The position numbers and the translations under genes are program-made. Below are positions 14,826 to 23,028 of a stretch of 64,000 nt of DNA, one piece after another. The notes under the pieces were generated by a model. It made no database searches. It saw nothing but the letters and a program-made list of their open reading frames with translations, and had not been told where the DNA came from. The DNA is taken from assembly GCF_014203365.1 (NCBI RefSeq), contig NZ_JACHIS010000001.1:496001-560000 (forward strand), read 5' to 3'. Every line of letters begins with the position of its first letter. Position 1 is the stretch's first letter. The stretch is from Actinoalloteichus hymeniacidonis. Its GTDB lineage: Bacteria > Actinomycetota > Actinomycetes > Mycobacteriales > Pseudonocardiaceae.

Positions 14826-16690
14826 TGTGCGGAATCGTCGGATATGTGGGCCATCAGCAGGCACGTGACGTGGTACTGGCCGGACTCCGAAGGCTGGAAT
14901 ACCGAGGCTATGACTCTGCGGGTATCGCCGTGGTCGACGGTGGGCTCGCGGTGGAACGCAAGGCCGGGCCGCTGCGCAACCTCGAGGCACGCCTCGATGA
15001 GGTGGGGCGGGAGAAGTTCGGCGGCAACACCGGTATCGGCCACACCCGGTGGGCCACCCATGGCGCACCAACCGACCGCAACGCCCATCCGCATACCGAT
15101 GCGGCGGGGCGGGTTGCGGTCGTGCACAACGGCATCATCGAGAACTTCGCCCAACTGCGTGCCGAGCTGGAGACGGCCGGCGTCGAGATGGCCAGCGACA
15201 CCGACACCGAGACCACCGCGCACCTGATCGCCCGCGCCTACCTCGGCGTGGACGAGGGCGGCACCAAGGGCGATCTTCCGGAGTCGGTGCGGGCGGTATC
15301 CAGGCGGCTCGAAGGCGCATTCACCCTCGTTGTCACCCACCTGGATGAGCCCGATGTGATTGTCGCGGCCCGCCGTTCCTCACCCTTGGTGGTCGGCGTC
15401 GGCGAGGGAGAGACCTTCGTCGCCTCCGATGTGGCCGCGTTCATCGAACACACCAGGAACGCGGTCGAGCTCGGCCAGGACCAGGCCGTGGTGATCACCC
15501 GTGACGGTTACCAGGTCACCGACTTCCACGGCACCGAGATCACAGCCAAGACCTTCCGGGTGGACTGGGACCTCGCCGCCGCCGAGAAGGGCGGCCACGA
15601 GTACTTCATGCTCAAGGAGATCGAGGAGCAGCCGGAGGCCCTGGCCAACACGCTGCGCGGTCACTTCTCCGAAGGCCGGATCATCCTGGACGAGCAACGT
15701 CTCGCCGATCAGGATCTCCGGGAGATCGACAAGGTCTTCGTCGTCGCCTGCGGATCGGCCTACCACTCCGGTCTGGTCGCCAAGTACGCCATCGAGCACT
15801 GGTGCAGGCTCCCCGTGGAGGTCGAGCTCGCCAGCGAATTCCGCTACCGGGACCCGGTTCTAGACCGAGACACGCTGGTAGTGGCCGTCTCCCAGTCCGG
15901 AGAGACCGCCGACACGCTGGAAGCCGTCCGGCACGCCCGGGAGCAGAAGGCCAGGGTGCTCGCGGTGTGCAACACCAACGGCGCCCAGATCCCCCGCGAA
16001 TCCGACGCGGTGCTCTACACCCACGCGGGCCCGGAGATCGGTGTCGCCTCCACCAAGGCCTTCCTCGCCCAGATCGCCGCGAACTACCTAGTCGGTCTGG
16101 CCCTGGCCGGCGCCCGAGGCACCAAGTACCCGGACGAGGTGGCCCGGGAGTTCCGCGAGCTGGAGGCCATGCCCGAGGCCGTCAACCGGGTGCTGGACAC
16201 CTCGAACGCGGTCCGTGAGCTGGCCAGGAACGTGGCCGATTCCAAGGCGGTGCTCTTCCTCGGTAGGCACGTCGGCTACCCGGTCGCCCTGGAGGGCGCC
16301 CTGAAGCTCAAGGAACTCGCCTACATGCACGCCGAGGGCTTCGCGGCGGGTGAACTCAAGCATGGCCCGATCGCGTTGATCGAGGAGGGCCTGCCCGTCG
16401 TCGTGGTGATGCCTTCTTCCAAGGGGCGGGCGACGCTGCACTCGAAGCTGTTGTCCAACATCCGGGAGATCCAGGCCAGGGGCGCGCAGACGATCGTCAT
16501 CGCGCAGGAGGGCGACGAGACGGTCCGGCCGTTCGCCGACCACCTGATCGAGGTTCCTGCGGTGTCGACGCTGTTGCAGCCCTTGGTCTCCACCGTCCCA
16601 CTCCAGGTCTTCGCCGCCGAGATCGCCAAGGCGAGGGGCTACGACGTCGACAAGCCGCGCAACCTGGCGAAGTCCGTCACCGTCGAGTGA
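14825..16690 (+). CDS. glmS: Glutamine:fructose-6-phosphate aminotransferase (isomerizing)
   Basis: This 621-residue enzyme makes glucosamine-6-phosphate from fructose-6-phosphate and glutamine, the first step to UDP-GlcNAc. It is an N-terminal nucleophile amidotransferase: Cys2 directly after the initiator must be freed, so the GTG at 14825 (MCGIVGYVGH) is chosen over the in-frame GTG at 14804, which would add seven residues before the Cys. Motifs are GHTRWATHG, HNGIIEN and, for the two SIS domains, ACGSAYHSG and SQSGETADT, with LKHGPIALIE and the end DKPRNLAKSVTVE. Length is normal. It works with GlmM at 5561. Confidence 0.97.
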   Translation: MCGIVGYVGHQQARDVVLAGLRRLEYRGYDSAGIAVVDGGLAVERKAGPLRNLEARLDEVGREKFGGNTGIGHTRWATHGAPTDRNAHPHTDAAGRVAVVHNGIIENFAQLRAELETAGVEMASDTDTETTAHLIARAYLGVDEGGTKGDLPESVRAVSRRLEGAFTLVVTHLDEPDVIVAARRSSPLVVGVGEGETFVASDVAAFIEHTRNAVELGQDQAVVITRDGYQVTDFHGTEITAKTFRVDWDLAAAEKGGHEYFMLKEIEEQPEALANTLRGHFSEGRIILDEQRLADQDLREIDKVFVVACGSAYHSGLVAKYAIEHWCRLPVEVELASEFRYRDPVLDRDTLVVAVSQSGETADTLEAVRHAREQKARVLAVCNTNGAQIPRESDAVLYTHAGPEIGVASTKAFLAQIAANYLVGLALAGARGTKYPDEVAREFRELEAMPEAVNRVLDTSNAVRELARNVADSKAVLFLGRHVGYPVALEGALKLKELAYMHAEGFAAGELKHGPIALIEEGLPVVVVMPSSKGRATLHSKLLSNIREIQARGAQTIVIAQEGDETVRPFADHLIEVPAVSTLLQPLVSTVPLQVFAAEIAKARGYDVDKPRNLAKSVTVE

Positions 16691-16697
16691 CCACGGA

Positions 16698-16732
16698 CGA
16701 ACCCGGCCGGAACTCGAATCCGGCCGGGTTCG
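16698..16732 (+). terminator. Hairpin terminator after glmS
   Basis: Perfect 14-bp stem, CGAACCCGGCCGGA (16698-16711) with TCCGGCCGGGTTCG (16719-16732), loop of 7 nt, starting 8 bp after the stop. Confidence 0.75.
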
Positions 16733-16868
16733 CACGTCCGATCCGACGCCCGCCGGGCAAGGTGCGGTAGGAGATCGATCGCACGACGAGCCTCGCTCGG
16801 TGCGAAGCTCGACAGGCACGGCGGCGTCCGAGAACGGCCGCCGGGATGTCGGTGGAAGGGGCGTGGAG

Positions 16869-18320
16869 ATGCGTGGAGTGTGGACCGCCGATCAGGTCCG
16901 TGCGGCGGAGAAGCAACTGGCCGAACGGGTCCCGGAAACGACACTGATGTATCGGGCGGCGTTCGGCGTCGCCATCGCCGCCACCGAACTTCTCCGCGAA
17001 CATCGTGGTCGGGTGAGCGGAACCCGCGTCGCGTTGCTGGTGGGGGCGGGTAACAACGGCGGCGACGCCCTGTGGGCCGGGGCCTTCCTCCGGGAGCGCG
17101 GCGTACGTGTCGACGCACTCCTGCTCGCCCCCGACCGCGCCCATCCGGCCGGGCTGGCCGCGTTCCGGGCGGCAGGCGGTAGCGCGCTCGATGCCTCGAC
17201 GACCACCGCCGGATCGGTGGCCGCCCGCGCCGACCTGGTCATCGACGGGATCGTCGGTTTGTCGGCACACGGCCCCCTTCGTCCCTCGGCCGCCGCGCTG
17301 TTGGAGCACGTCACCGCCCCGATCCTTGCGGTGGACCTACCCAGCGGCGTGGACCCGGCGACCGGCGAGGTAACCGGAGCGGCCGTCTCCGCAGCGCGCA
17401 CGGTCACGTTCGGCGGCCTCAAACCCGGTCACGTGCTCGGGGCGGGTGCGGACCATTCCGGCCACGTCGAGGTGCTCGACATCGGATTGACCGCCGCGCT
17501 GGGCGAACCCGACCTGTCTCTGGTCGACGCCTCGGACCTGGCCAGGGCTTGGCCGGTGCCCGGCCCCGACGACGACAAGTACAGCCAGGGTGTGGTCGGG
17601 GTCGCCGCAGGCTCCGCCGTGTATCCCGGCGCCGCAGTGCTCGTCACCAGTGCGGCGGTACGGGCGACCTCCGGCATGGTCCGCTACGCGGGTCCCGCCG
17701 CCGACGTCGTTCGCGACCACTGGCCGGAGGCGATCGTCACGGGCACCGTCGCCGACGCGGGTCGGGTGCAGTCCTGGACGGTAGGCCCGGGCATCGGCAC
17801 CGGCGACTCCGGCCGGGACGTCCTCCGGCAGGTACTCCGGGCGGGCGTGCCGACCTGTGTCGACGCCGACGCGATCACCCTGCTCGCGCAGAACGAGAAC
17901 CTGTGGGACGAACGCGACCCGGACACCCCGCTGGTGCTGACCCCGCACGCAGGCGAGTTCGCCAGGCTGGTGGGCCCGGTCCGGGCGGATCGGGTCGCCT
18001 CCGTCCGACGAGCGGCGGCCACCTTCGACGCCGTGGTGCTGCTCAAGGGCAAGACGACGGTGATCGCCGCGCCGGACGGCCGAGTGCTGGTCGATCAGGC
18101 TCGGGGTTCCTGGGCGGCGACGGCCGGTTCCGGTGACGTGCTCTCCGGGTTGATCGGCGCCCTGTTGGCGTCCGGGTTGGATCCCTGGCTGGCGGCAGGC
18201 TATGCGGCGGCGATGCATTCCTCGGCGGCCGAGCTCGCAGCCAGGGGCGCGCCCATCGGAGCCTCCGCGTTGTCGGCGGCGATCCCCGCCGCGATCCGCC
18301 GGGCGCGACGGCTGGACTGA
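16869..18320 (+). CDS. nnr: Bifunctional NAD(P)H-hydrate epimerase / ADP-dependent NAD(P)H-hydrate dehydratase
   Basis: This 483-residue repair enzyme restores damaged NAD(P)H hydrates. The N-terminal epimerase (YjeF_N, about 1-215) has VGAGNNGGDAL and VDLPSGVDPATGE. The C-terminal ribokinase-like dehydratase (about 225-480) has LTPHAGEFARL, VLLKGKTTVIAAPDG and the GSGDVLSGLIGALLA anion-hole motif. The ATG at 16869 begins MRGVWTADQVRAAE, the usual start of the family, with a purine-rich SD (GGAAGGGG) upstream. It lies between glmS and alr, as in mycobacteria. Confidence 0.94.
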   Translation: MRGVWTADQVRAAEKQLAERVPETTLMYRAAFGVAIAATELLREHRGRVSGTRVALLVGAGNNGGDALWAGAFLRERGVRVDALLLAPDRAHPAGLAAFRAAGGSALDASTTTAGSVAARADLVIDGIVGLSAHGPLRPSAAALLEHVTAPILAVDLPSGVDPATGEVTGAAVSAARTVTFGGLKPGHVLGAGADHSGHVEVLDIGLTAALGEPDLSLVDASDLARAWPVPGPDDDKYSQGVVGVAAGSAVYPGAAVLVTSAAVRATSGMVRYAGPAADVVRDHWPEAIVTGTVADAGRVQSWTVGPGIGTGDSGRDVLRQVLRAGVPTCVDADAITLLAQNENLWDERDPDTPLVLTPHAGEFARLVGPVRADRVASVRRAAATFDAVVLLKGKTTVIAAPDGRVLVDQARGSWAATAGSGDVLSGLIGALLASGLDPWLAAGYAAAMHSSAAELAARGAPIGASALSAAIPAAIRRARRLD

Positions 18321-18407
18321 AACCGGCTACCGCGCCGGGCGATCTTGGTCGCCACGGGCGATGACCACCCCGGTCGGGCGCGCGGGTTGTGACACCATGA
18401 CCTGGTC

Positions 18408-19601
18408 ATGGACGCATCGAACCCGCCCCTGTCTCGGGCCGAACTGGTAGTCGACGCCGAGGCCATCCGAGGAAACGTCGCGCTGCTGGCGGCACAGGCC
18501 CGCCGTAGCGGGGCCGCGACGATGGCCGTGGTCAAGGCCGATGGCTACGGACACGGCGCGTCGACCGCGGCGCGGGCGGCCCTGGCGGGCGGCGCGACCT
18601 GGCTCGGCGTCCGCTCGCAGGCCGAGGCACTGGCGCTGCGAGCCGATGGCATCATCGCCGACATCCTCTGCTGGTTGCACGAGGCCGACGAGGACTTCAC
18701 CGAGGCCGTCCGCCATGGCGTGACCATCTCGGTGGCGGCGCAGGCGACCCTGCAAGCGGTCGTGCGGGCCGCTCGGCAGCTGGGAACCACCGCAGACATC
18801 CATCTCAAGATCGACACCGGGTTGAGTCGGAATGGCGCCACCCGGGACGATTGGCCCGCGCTGGTCGCGGCCGCCGCCGAGGCGGAGAGCGCCGGTCAGG
18901 TGTCCGTCGATGCGGTGTGGTCGCATCTGGCCTGCGCCGATGAACCCGGACATCCCTCGATCGACGCCCAGGCGGAGCGCTTCGACGCGGCCTACCGGGT
19001 CGCGTGTGATGCCGGACTGCATCCGATGCGGCACCTGGCGAACTCGGCCGCCACCCTGACCCGTCCGGACCTGCACTTCGATCTGGTCCGACCGGGTATC
19101 GCCTGCTACGGCCTGAATCCGGTTCCCGGCCACACCGAGGTTCGACTACGACCCGCGATGACGCTGCGCAGTCGGGTCGCCCTGGTCAAGCGGGTACCGG
19201 CAGGCGAGGGCGTGTCCTACGGACTCACCTGGACCGCCCCGCGCGACACCACGCTGGCGTTGGTTCCGGTGGGTTACGCCGATGGGATGCCTCGGCTGCT
19301 GTCCGGGCGGATGTCGGTGTGGTTGGCCGGTGCCAGACGTCCGATCGCCGGGCGGATCTGCATGGATCAGTTCGTGGTGGACTGCGGTGACGACCCGGTC
19401 CGGCCGGGCGATCCGGTGGTGTTGTTCGGCGCCGGTGATCACGGCGAGCCGACCGCCACCGAGTGGGCCGATGCGATCGGCACCATCGATTACGAGATCG
19501 TCACCGGGTTGTACCGTCCGAGGGCGCGACGCCACGTCGTCGACCTTCCCGGCGAGTCCGGCCCGCCGGAGGCAGCACACAACGGAGGGGATCGGGCATG
19601 A
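18408..19601 (+). CDS. alr: Alanine racemase
   Basis: This 397-residue fold-type III PLP enzyme makes D-alanine for peptidoglycan. The PLP lysine is in AVVKADGYGHG (about residue 44). The second-domain catalytic Tyr is in GEGVSYGLTW, and RICMDQFVVD and LFGAGDHGEPTATEWA are conserved. The substrate-side phosphate loop NSAATL and RPGIACYGLNP are present. The start ATG at 18408 has no clear SD. Its stop overlaps the next small gene by 4 nt (ATGA). Confidence 0.95.
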   Translation: MDASNPPLSRAELVVDAEAIRGNVALLAAQARRSGAATMAVVKADGYGHGASTAARAALAGGATWLGVRSQAEALALRADGIIADILCWLHEADEDFTEAVRHGVTISVAAQATLQAVVRAARQLGTTADIHLKIDTGLSRNGATRDDWPALVAAAAEAESAGQVSVDAVWSHLACADEPGHPSIDAQAERFDAAYRVACDAGLHPMRHLANSAATLTRPDLHFDLVRPGIACYGLNPVPGHTEVRLRPAMTLRSRVALVKRVPAGEGVSYGLTWTAPRDTTLALVPVGYADGMPRLLSGRMSVWLAGARRPIAGRICMDQFVVDCGDDPVRPGDPVVLFGAGDHGEPTATEWADAIGTIDYEIVTGLYRPRARRHVVDLPGESGPPEAAHNGGDRA

Positions 19602-19756
19602 ATCTCTGGCAGCTCCTCCACCTCGCGAGCCAGGTGGCGATGCTGCTCTTCGTCGCCATCCTCGTCGCGCCGCTGGGCTACCTGGTCTTCCTCGGTGTGC
19701 AGAAGATCAAGAACCTCAACGCGCGGCCCGAGGCCGAGCAACCGCACGGCGAGTGA
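19598..19756 (+). CDS. Small single-helix membrane protein (52 aa)
   Basis: This encodes 52 residues starting MNLWQLLHLASQ, with one hydrophobic helix (about 8-34) and a basic/acidic tail ending NARPEAEQPHGE. The ATG overlaps the alr stop (ATGA), and GGAGGGG lies 8-14 nt upstream, so it is translated with alr. No known family. The N-terminal pattern M-x-x-W is shared with the next two proteins of this operon. Confidence 0.65.
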   Translation: MNLWQLLHLASQVAMLLFVAILVAPLGYLVFLGVQKIKNLNARPEAEQPHGE

Positions 19757-19780
19757 CGAAACCCGGTACAGGAGACGTAG

Positions 19781-19972
19781 ATGAGCATCTGGCAGGTGGC
19801 GAGCATCGCGGCAGGCAGCGTTGTCGTGGCAGCCTCGGGCGGCGCTGTCATCGGCATCTCGGCGCAGAAGGCTCGGATGCTCGCGCAGGATGGTGGCAGG
19901 CCGGGTTCGCAGGCCCACAACCGATCGACGGCCGGATCGCACACCAAGCCGCACACGGAGTCGGCCGAATGA
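19781..19972 (+). CDS. Small membrane protein (63 aa) resembling the anchor of the following hydrolase
   Basis: This encodes 63 residues. The segment MSIWQVASIAAG through AQKARMLAQ contains one hydrophobic helix rich in Gly/Ala, followed by a hydrophilic tail with HTKPHTESAE. Its first ~36 residues resemble the membrane-anchor N-terminus of the hydrolase encoded next (MKPWHVVGMVGG...AKLAAQ). The stop overlaps that hydrolase's ATG by 4 nt. AGGAGA lies upstream of its own ATG. Confidence 0.65.
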   Translation: MSIWQVASIAAGSVVVAASGGAVIGISAQKARMLAQDGGRPGSQAHNRSTAGSHTKPHTESAE

Positions 19973-21078
19973 AGCCCTGGCATGTCGTCGGCATGGTCGG
20001 GGGCCTGGTCGGAGCGGCCTTGGGCGCCGCCGTCGGCGTCGCGGCGCACAGCGCCAAGCTCGCCGCGCAACGCGAGCAGGATGCCGACCCGTTGGCCGAG
20101 GAGGCGCTGGGCGCGCTGGAACCCGACCGGGAGTACACGGTGGCCGCCGACGACGGGCTGCCGATCGTGGTCGAGGAGGTCAACCCGGCTGATGGCGGTG
20201 CCGCCGAGCTGACCGTGGTGCTGGTGCACGGCTACGTACTGGATCGCCGTTGCTGGCACTTCCAACGTCGTGACCTGCCGTTGCTGACCGACCCCAGGGT
20301 CCGAGTGATCTCCTACGATCAGCGCAGCCACGGCCGCTCCGGCCGAGGACCGACCTCGACGTCGACCATCGAGCAGCTCGGTCGGGACCTGGCCGGAATC
20401 CTGCGGGTCGCCGCGCCCACCGGACCGCTGGTCCTGGTGGGGCACTCGATGGGCGGCATGACCGTCATGGCGCTGGCCGAGCAGTATCCGGAGCTGTTCG
20501 TCGAGCGGATCAAAGCCGTGGCCCTGGTCGGCACGGCCGCCGGGGAGCTGGCCCGGTCCGGCCTGGCGAAGTCGTTCCTCAACCGCCGCAACCCGATGGC
20601 CAGAAGCGTCGGCCGGGTCGCCGCCTGGCAGCCGGGCCTGTTCGAGATGGTCCGCCGGGCGGGCGGCGGGATCACCCGCAGCGGGGTTCGGTCGATCGCC
20701 TTCGGCGACCGCAAGGTCCACCCACGGCTCGTGGACCTGATGGTCGAGATGATCAACGGCACCCCGTTGCAGGTCGTCACCGACTTCCTCGAAACCCTGA
20801 GCACCCATGATCGAGTGACCGCCCTGGTCGGGTTGCGCCACTGCCATGTCCTGGTGTTGGCGGGCGATGCCGACCGGATCACGCCGTTCTGGCATTCGGA
20901 GGTCATCGCCCGTGAACTGCCCGACGCCGAGTTCGTGCGGGTGGCGGGCGCCGGCCACATGGTGATGCTGGAACAACCCGAGCAGTGCACGGAGGCGATC
21001 CGGCAGCTCATCCGGCAGGCCCACGGCGAACGCAGGACGCCATCGGCCCGACAGCGAATCGAACAGGCAGAGGCATGA
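19969..21078 (+). CDS. Membrane-anchored alpha/beta-hydrolase
   Basis: This 369-residue protein has an N-terminal Gly/Ala-rich membrane helix (about 5-27) followed by an alpha/beta-hydrolase fold. It has the oxyanion strand VVLVHGYVLDRR, nucleophile elbow LVGHSMGGMTV, Asp in LVLAGDADRITP and His in VAGAGHMVMLEQP. A cap region lies between. It is in the alr - hydrolase - tsaE order found in many actinobacteria. Start and stop both overlap their neighbours by ATGA, so the set alr to tsaE is one translationally coupled operon. The substrate is unknown; a lipid or cell-envelope ester is plausible. Confidence 0.85.
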   Translation: MKPWHVVGMVGGLVGAALGAAVGVAAHSAKLAAQREQDADPLAEEALGALEPDREYTVAADDGLPIVVEEVNPADGGAAELTVVLVHGYVLDRRCWHFQRRDLPLLTDPRVRVISYDQRSHGRSGRGPTSTSTIEQLGRDLAGILRVAAPTGPLVLVGHSMGGMTVMALAEQYPELFVERIKAVALVGTAAGELARSGLAKSFLNRRNPMARSVGRVAAWQPGLFEMVRRAGGGITRSGVRSIAFGDRKVHPRLVDLMVEMINGTPLQVVTDFLETLSTHDRVTALVGLRHCHVLVLAGDADRITPFWHSEVIARELPDAEFVRVAGAGHMVMLEQPEQCTEAIRQLIRQAHGERRTPSARQRIEQAEA

Positions 21079-21641
21079 GCGACGATCGATTCTCACCGGA
21101 GAACGACCGGGTCGAACTGGATCCCGGACTGACGAGCGTGGCCGCGGGGTGGACGGCACCGGACCTCGAAGCGGCCGTGGAGCTACACCGGACGCTGCCT
21201 GCGGCCGAGGACACCCACGAACTGGGCAGGCAGCTCGGCGGCCTCGCCCGGGCGGGTGATCTGATCGTGCTGTCCGGGCCACTCGGGGCGGGCAAGACCG
21301 CCCTGACCCAGGGTTTGGGCGCGGGGCTCGGGGTGGTCGGCCGAATCACCTCGCCGACCTTCGTCATCGCCCGACTCCACCGAGCCGCGCCTGCTGGACG
21401 GGGCATCGCGCTGGTGCACGTCGACGCCTACCGCCTCGGTGGCGTCGGGGAGCTGGAGGACCTGGACCTCGGCTTCGACCTCGACCAGGCCGTGGTCGTC
21501 GTCGAGTGGGGTGAGGGTCTCGCCGAGGCATTGACGGAGGAACACCTGCTCATCCGGCTCGACCGCAAACTCGACGACTCGCGCTCGGCGGTGCTCGTGG
21601 CGAACGGACCGACGTGGACGCGTCGACTCGCCGATCTCTGA
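21075..21641 (+). CDS. tsaE: tRNA t6A threonylcarbamoyl transfer ATPase TsaE
   Basis: This 188-residue P-loop ATPase energises threonylcarbamoyl-adenosine (t6A37) formation with TsaB/TsaD. Walker A is SGPLGAGKTAL, switch-like ITSPTF follows it, the Walker B region is LVHVDAYRLGG, and VVVVEWGEGL is the family motif. An N-terminal extension of ~45 residues precedes the core. The ATG at 21075 overlaps the hydrolase stop. The partners tsaB and tsaD are 3.3 kb downstream, separated by aceB. Confidence 0.95.
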   Translation: MSDDRFSPENDRVELDPGLTSVAAGWTAPDLEAAVELHRTLPAAEDTHELGRQLGGLARAGDLIVLSGPLGAGKTALTQGLGAGLGVVGRITSPTFVIARLHRAAPAGRGIALVHVDAYRLGGVGELEDLDLGFDLDQAVVVVEWGEGLAEALTEEHLLIRLDRKLDDSRSAVLVANGPTWTRRLADL

Positions 21642-21948
21642 TCCTCTGTTCTGCGAACCCGGCATTCAGGTGAGGATCGCACAAATCGATTTCGGACAAA
21701 TCGATAATTCGGCAACGAAATAGGTAGTCGATTCCGCCGGGCGGTGTCGGAGCGGCGCGCACCGGGGACTGTTGCAAGATGTCGAGCGGAAAAACCAGAT
21801 GACAACTCTTGTGCACTGGCCGAATGCTGTCGTCTGCCGCAGCCACGCTTTCGCGTCGGTGTGTCGATGCTGTGATGTCCCTTGGGTGCAGCCGGTTCAG
21901 GTGCGGCGCTGACCTGCCGATATCCGCCGTGCGCAGGGCGTTGAATCA
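21642..21948. other. Intergenic region with AT-richer direct repeat
   Basis: No credible gene. The only structure noticed is a direct repeat ACAAATCGAT at 21681-21690 and 21696-21705 (15-bp period) in an AT-richer stretch 40-90 bp after tsaE. The region precedes a decayed gene and is probably part of the same degraded insertion. Confidence 0.5.
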
Positions 21949-22833
21949 ATGGCGCTGTTGGTCTCCTACGGATACCTGCCCGGAACCGACATCACCCCCT
22001 CGGTCGGCTTCATGCGCGAGTTGCCGAACGAATCTCTCGAATTCTTCACGCCGGGAGAATGGGACGAGGACCTGATGCTGCTCGATCCGGATTCCGATTC
22101 GACTCTCGCCGAGTCCATCGGATTCTCGGGTGCCCGAGAGGCCGAAGAGGTCGAGACGAATTGGAACTCGGCGCCACTGAGCCCGTCCCCCTACGGCTAC
22201 GAAGCGCGCCGCAGCCAACGGATCGGCGACCGGATCGAAATCTCCGTGGGTGCTTTCGCCACGGCCGAGGCCGATACGGCTTACATCGGGGTGGGGAGGG
22301 CCTCGTCGGAAACACCACGTTGTCGCGGGATGGCGAAGTGCTGGGGAGTTCACCGGAGGTCGGCGCAGGCAGCTTCGCCGTGCCTGCGGACGCGGGCAGG
22401 TACACCCTTGAGGTCGCAGCCACCCGCGAGGCGCCGTGGTCGCCTGATCGGTACCGAGGTCGAGGTCTCCTGGACCTTCGACTCCGCGCCCGTCGAGGGG
22501 GACCAGCCGGAGGTGTTGCCGCTGGCGGGTGTGCGGTTCGAGAGCGAGGTCGACGACTTCGGCCGTGCGCCCGCAGGGGTCGAATATCCGGTTCAACTGC
22601 ACCCGGAGCACCTGCTCGGCACCGAGATCACGGAGCTGACCATGGAGGTCTCCTACGACGACGGTGCATCCTGGGCCGTCGTGCCGACGACGGCGACCGA
22701 GCAGGGCGCGACGGCGCTACTGGATCACCCGGATTCGGACGGGTTCGTCTCGTTGCGGGCCAGCGCCGTCGACGCGGCGGGCAACAGCGTCGATCAGACG
22801 ATGCTGCGCTCGTACCAGATCACGACGGGCTGA
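21949..22833 (+). pseudogene. Remnant of a secreted subtilisin-like (S8) peptidase, C-terminal domains only, two frameshifts
   Basis: The encoded text matches the C-terminal beta-rich region of large actinobacterial S8 peptidases: ETNWNSAPLSP, then TTLSRDGEVLG, then VSWTFDSAPV, VRFESEVDDFGRAPAG, MEVSYDDGASWAVVP and FVSLRASAVDAAGNSVDQ. The middle part (about 22290-22440) is only sensible in another frame (mod 0 instead of mod 1), so two compensating frameshifts are present. No catalytic Asp/His/Ser domain or signal peptide lies upstream; the frame begins abruptly. It could be a sequencing artefact in the middle, but the missing N-terminus argues for decay. Confidence 0.65.
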
Positions 22834-22882
22834 TCAGGAGCTCGCCTACCGGTCGACATCGCGTTGTGCGGCTGTCACCCGA

Positions 22883-22916
22883 GTCTGCACCGCAGCCGCA
22901 CAGCTGCGGTGCAGAC
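22883..22916. terminator. Perfect 14-bp hairpin between convergent genes
   Basis: GTCTGCACCGCAGC (22883-22896) and GCTGCGGTGCAGAC (22903-22916), loop 6 nt. It can terminate the remnant from the left and aceB from the right. Confidence 0.7.
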
Positions 22917-23028
22917 ACGGTTCGCCGATCGGCACGATGCAAGACCAACGAGCCTCAAGCGACGCGACCGCATGGGCGCCACCGGGGATGCGATGGCTCG
23001 GCACGGCGTTGGCTGGATCCCACGCCGA

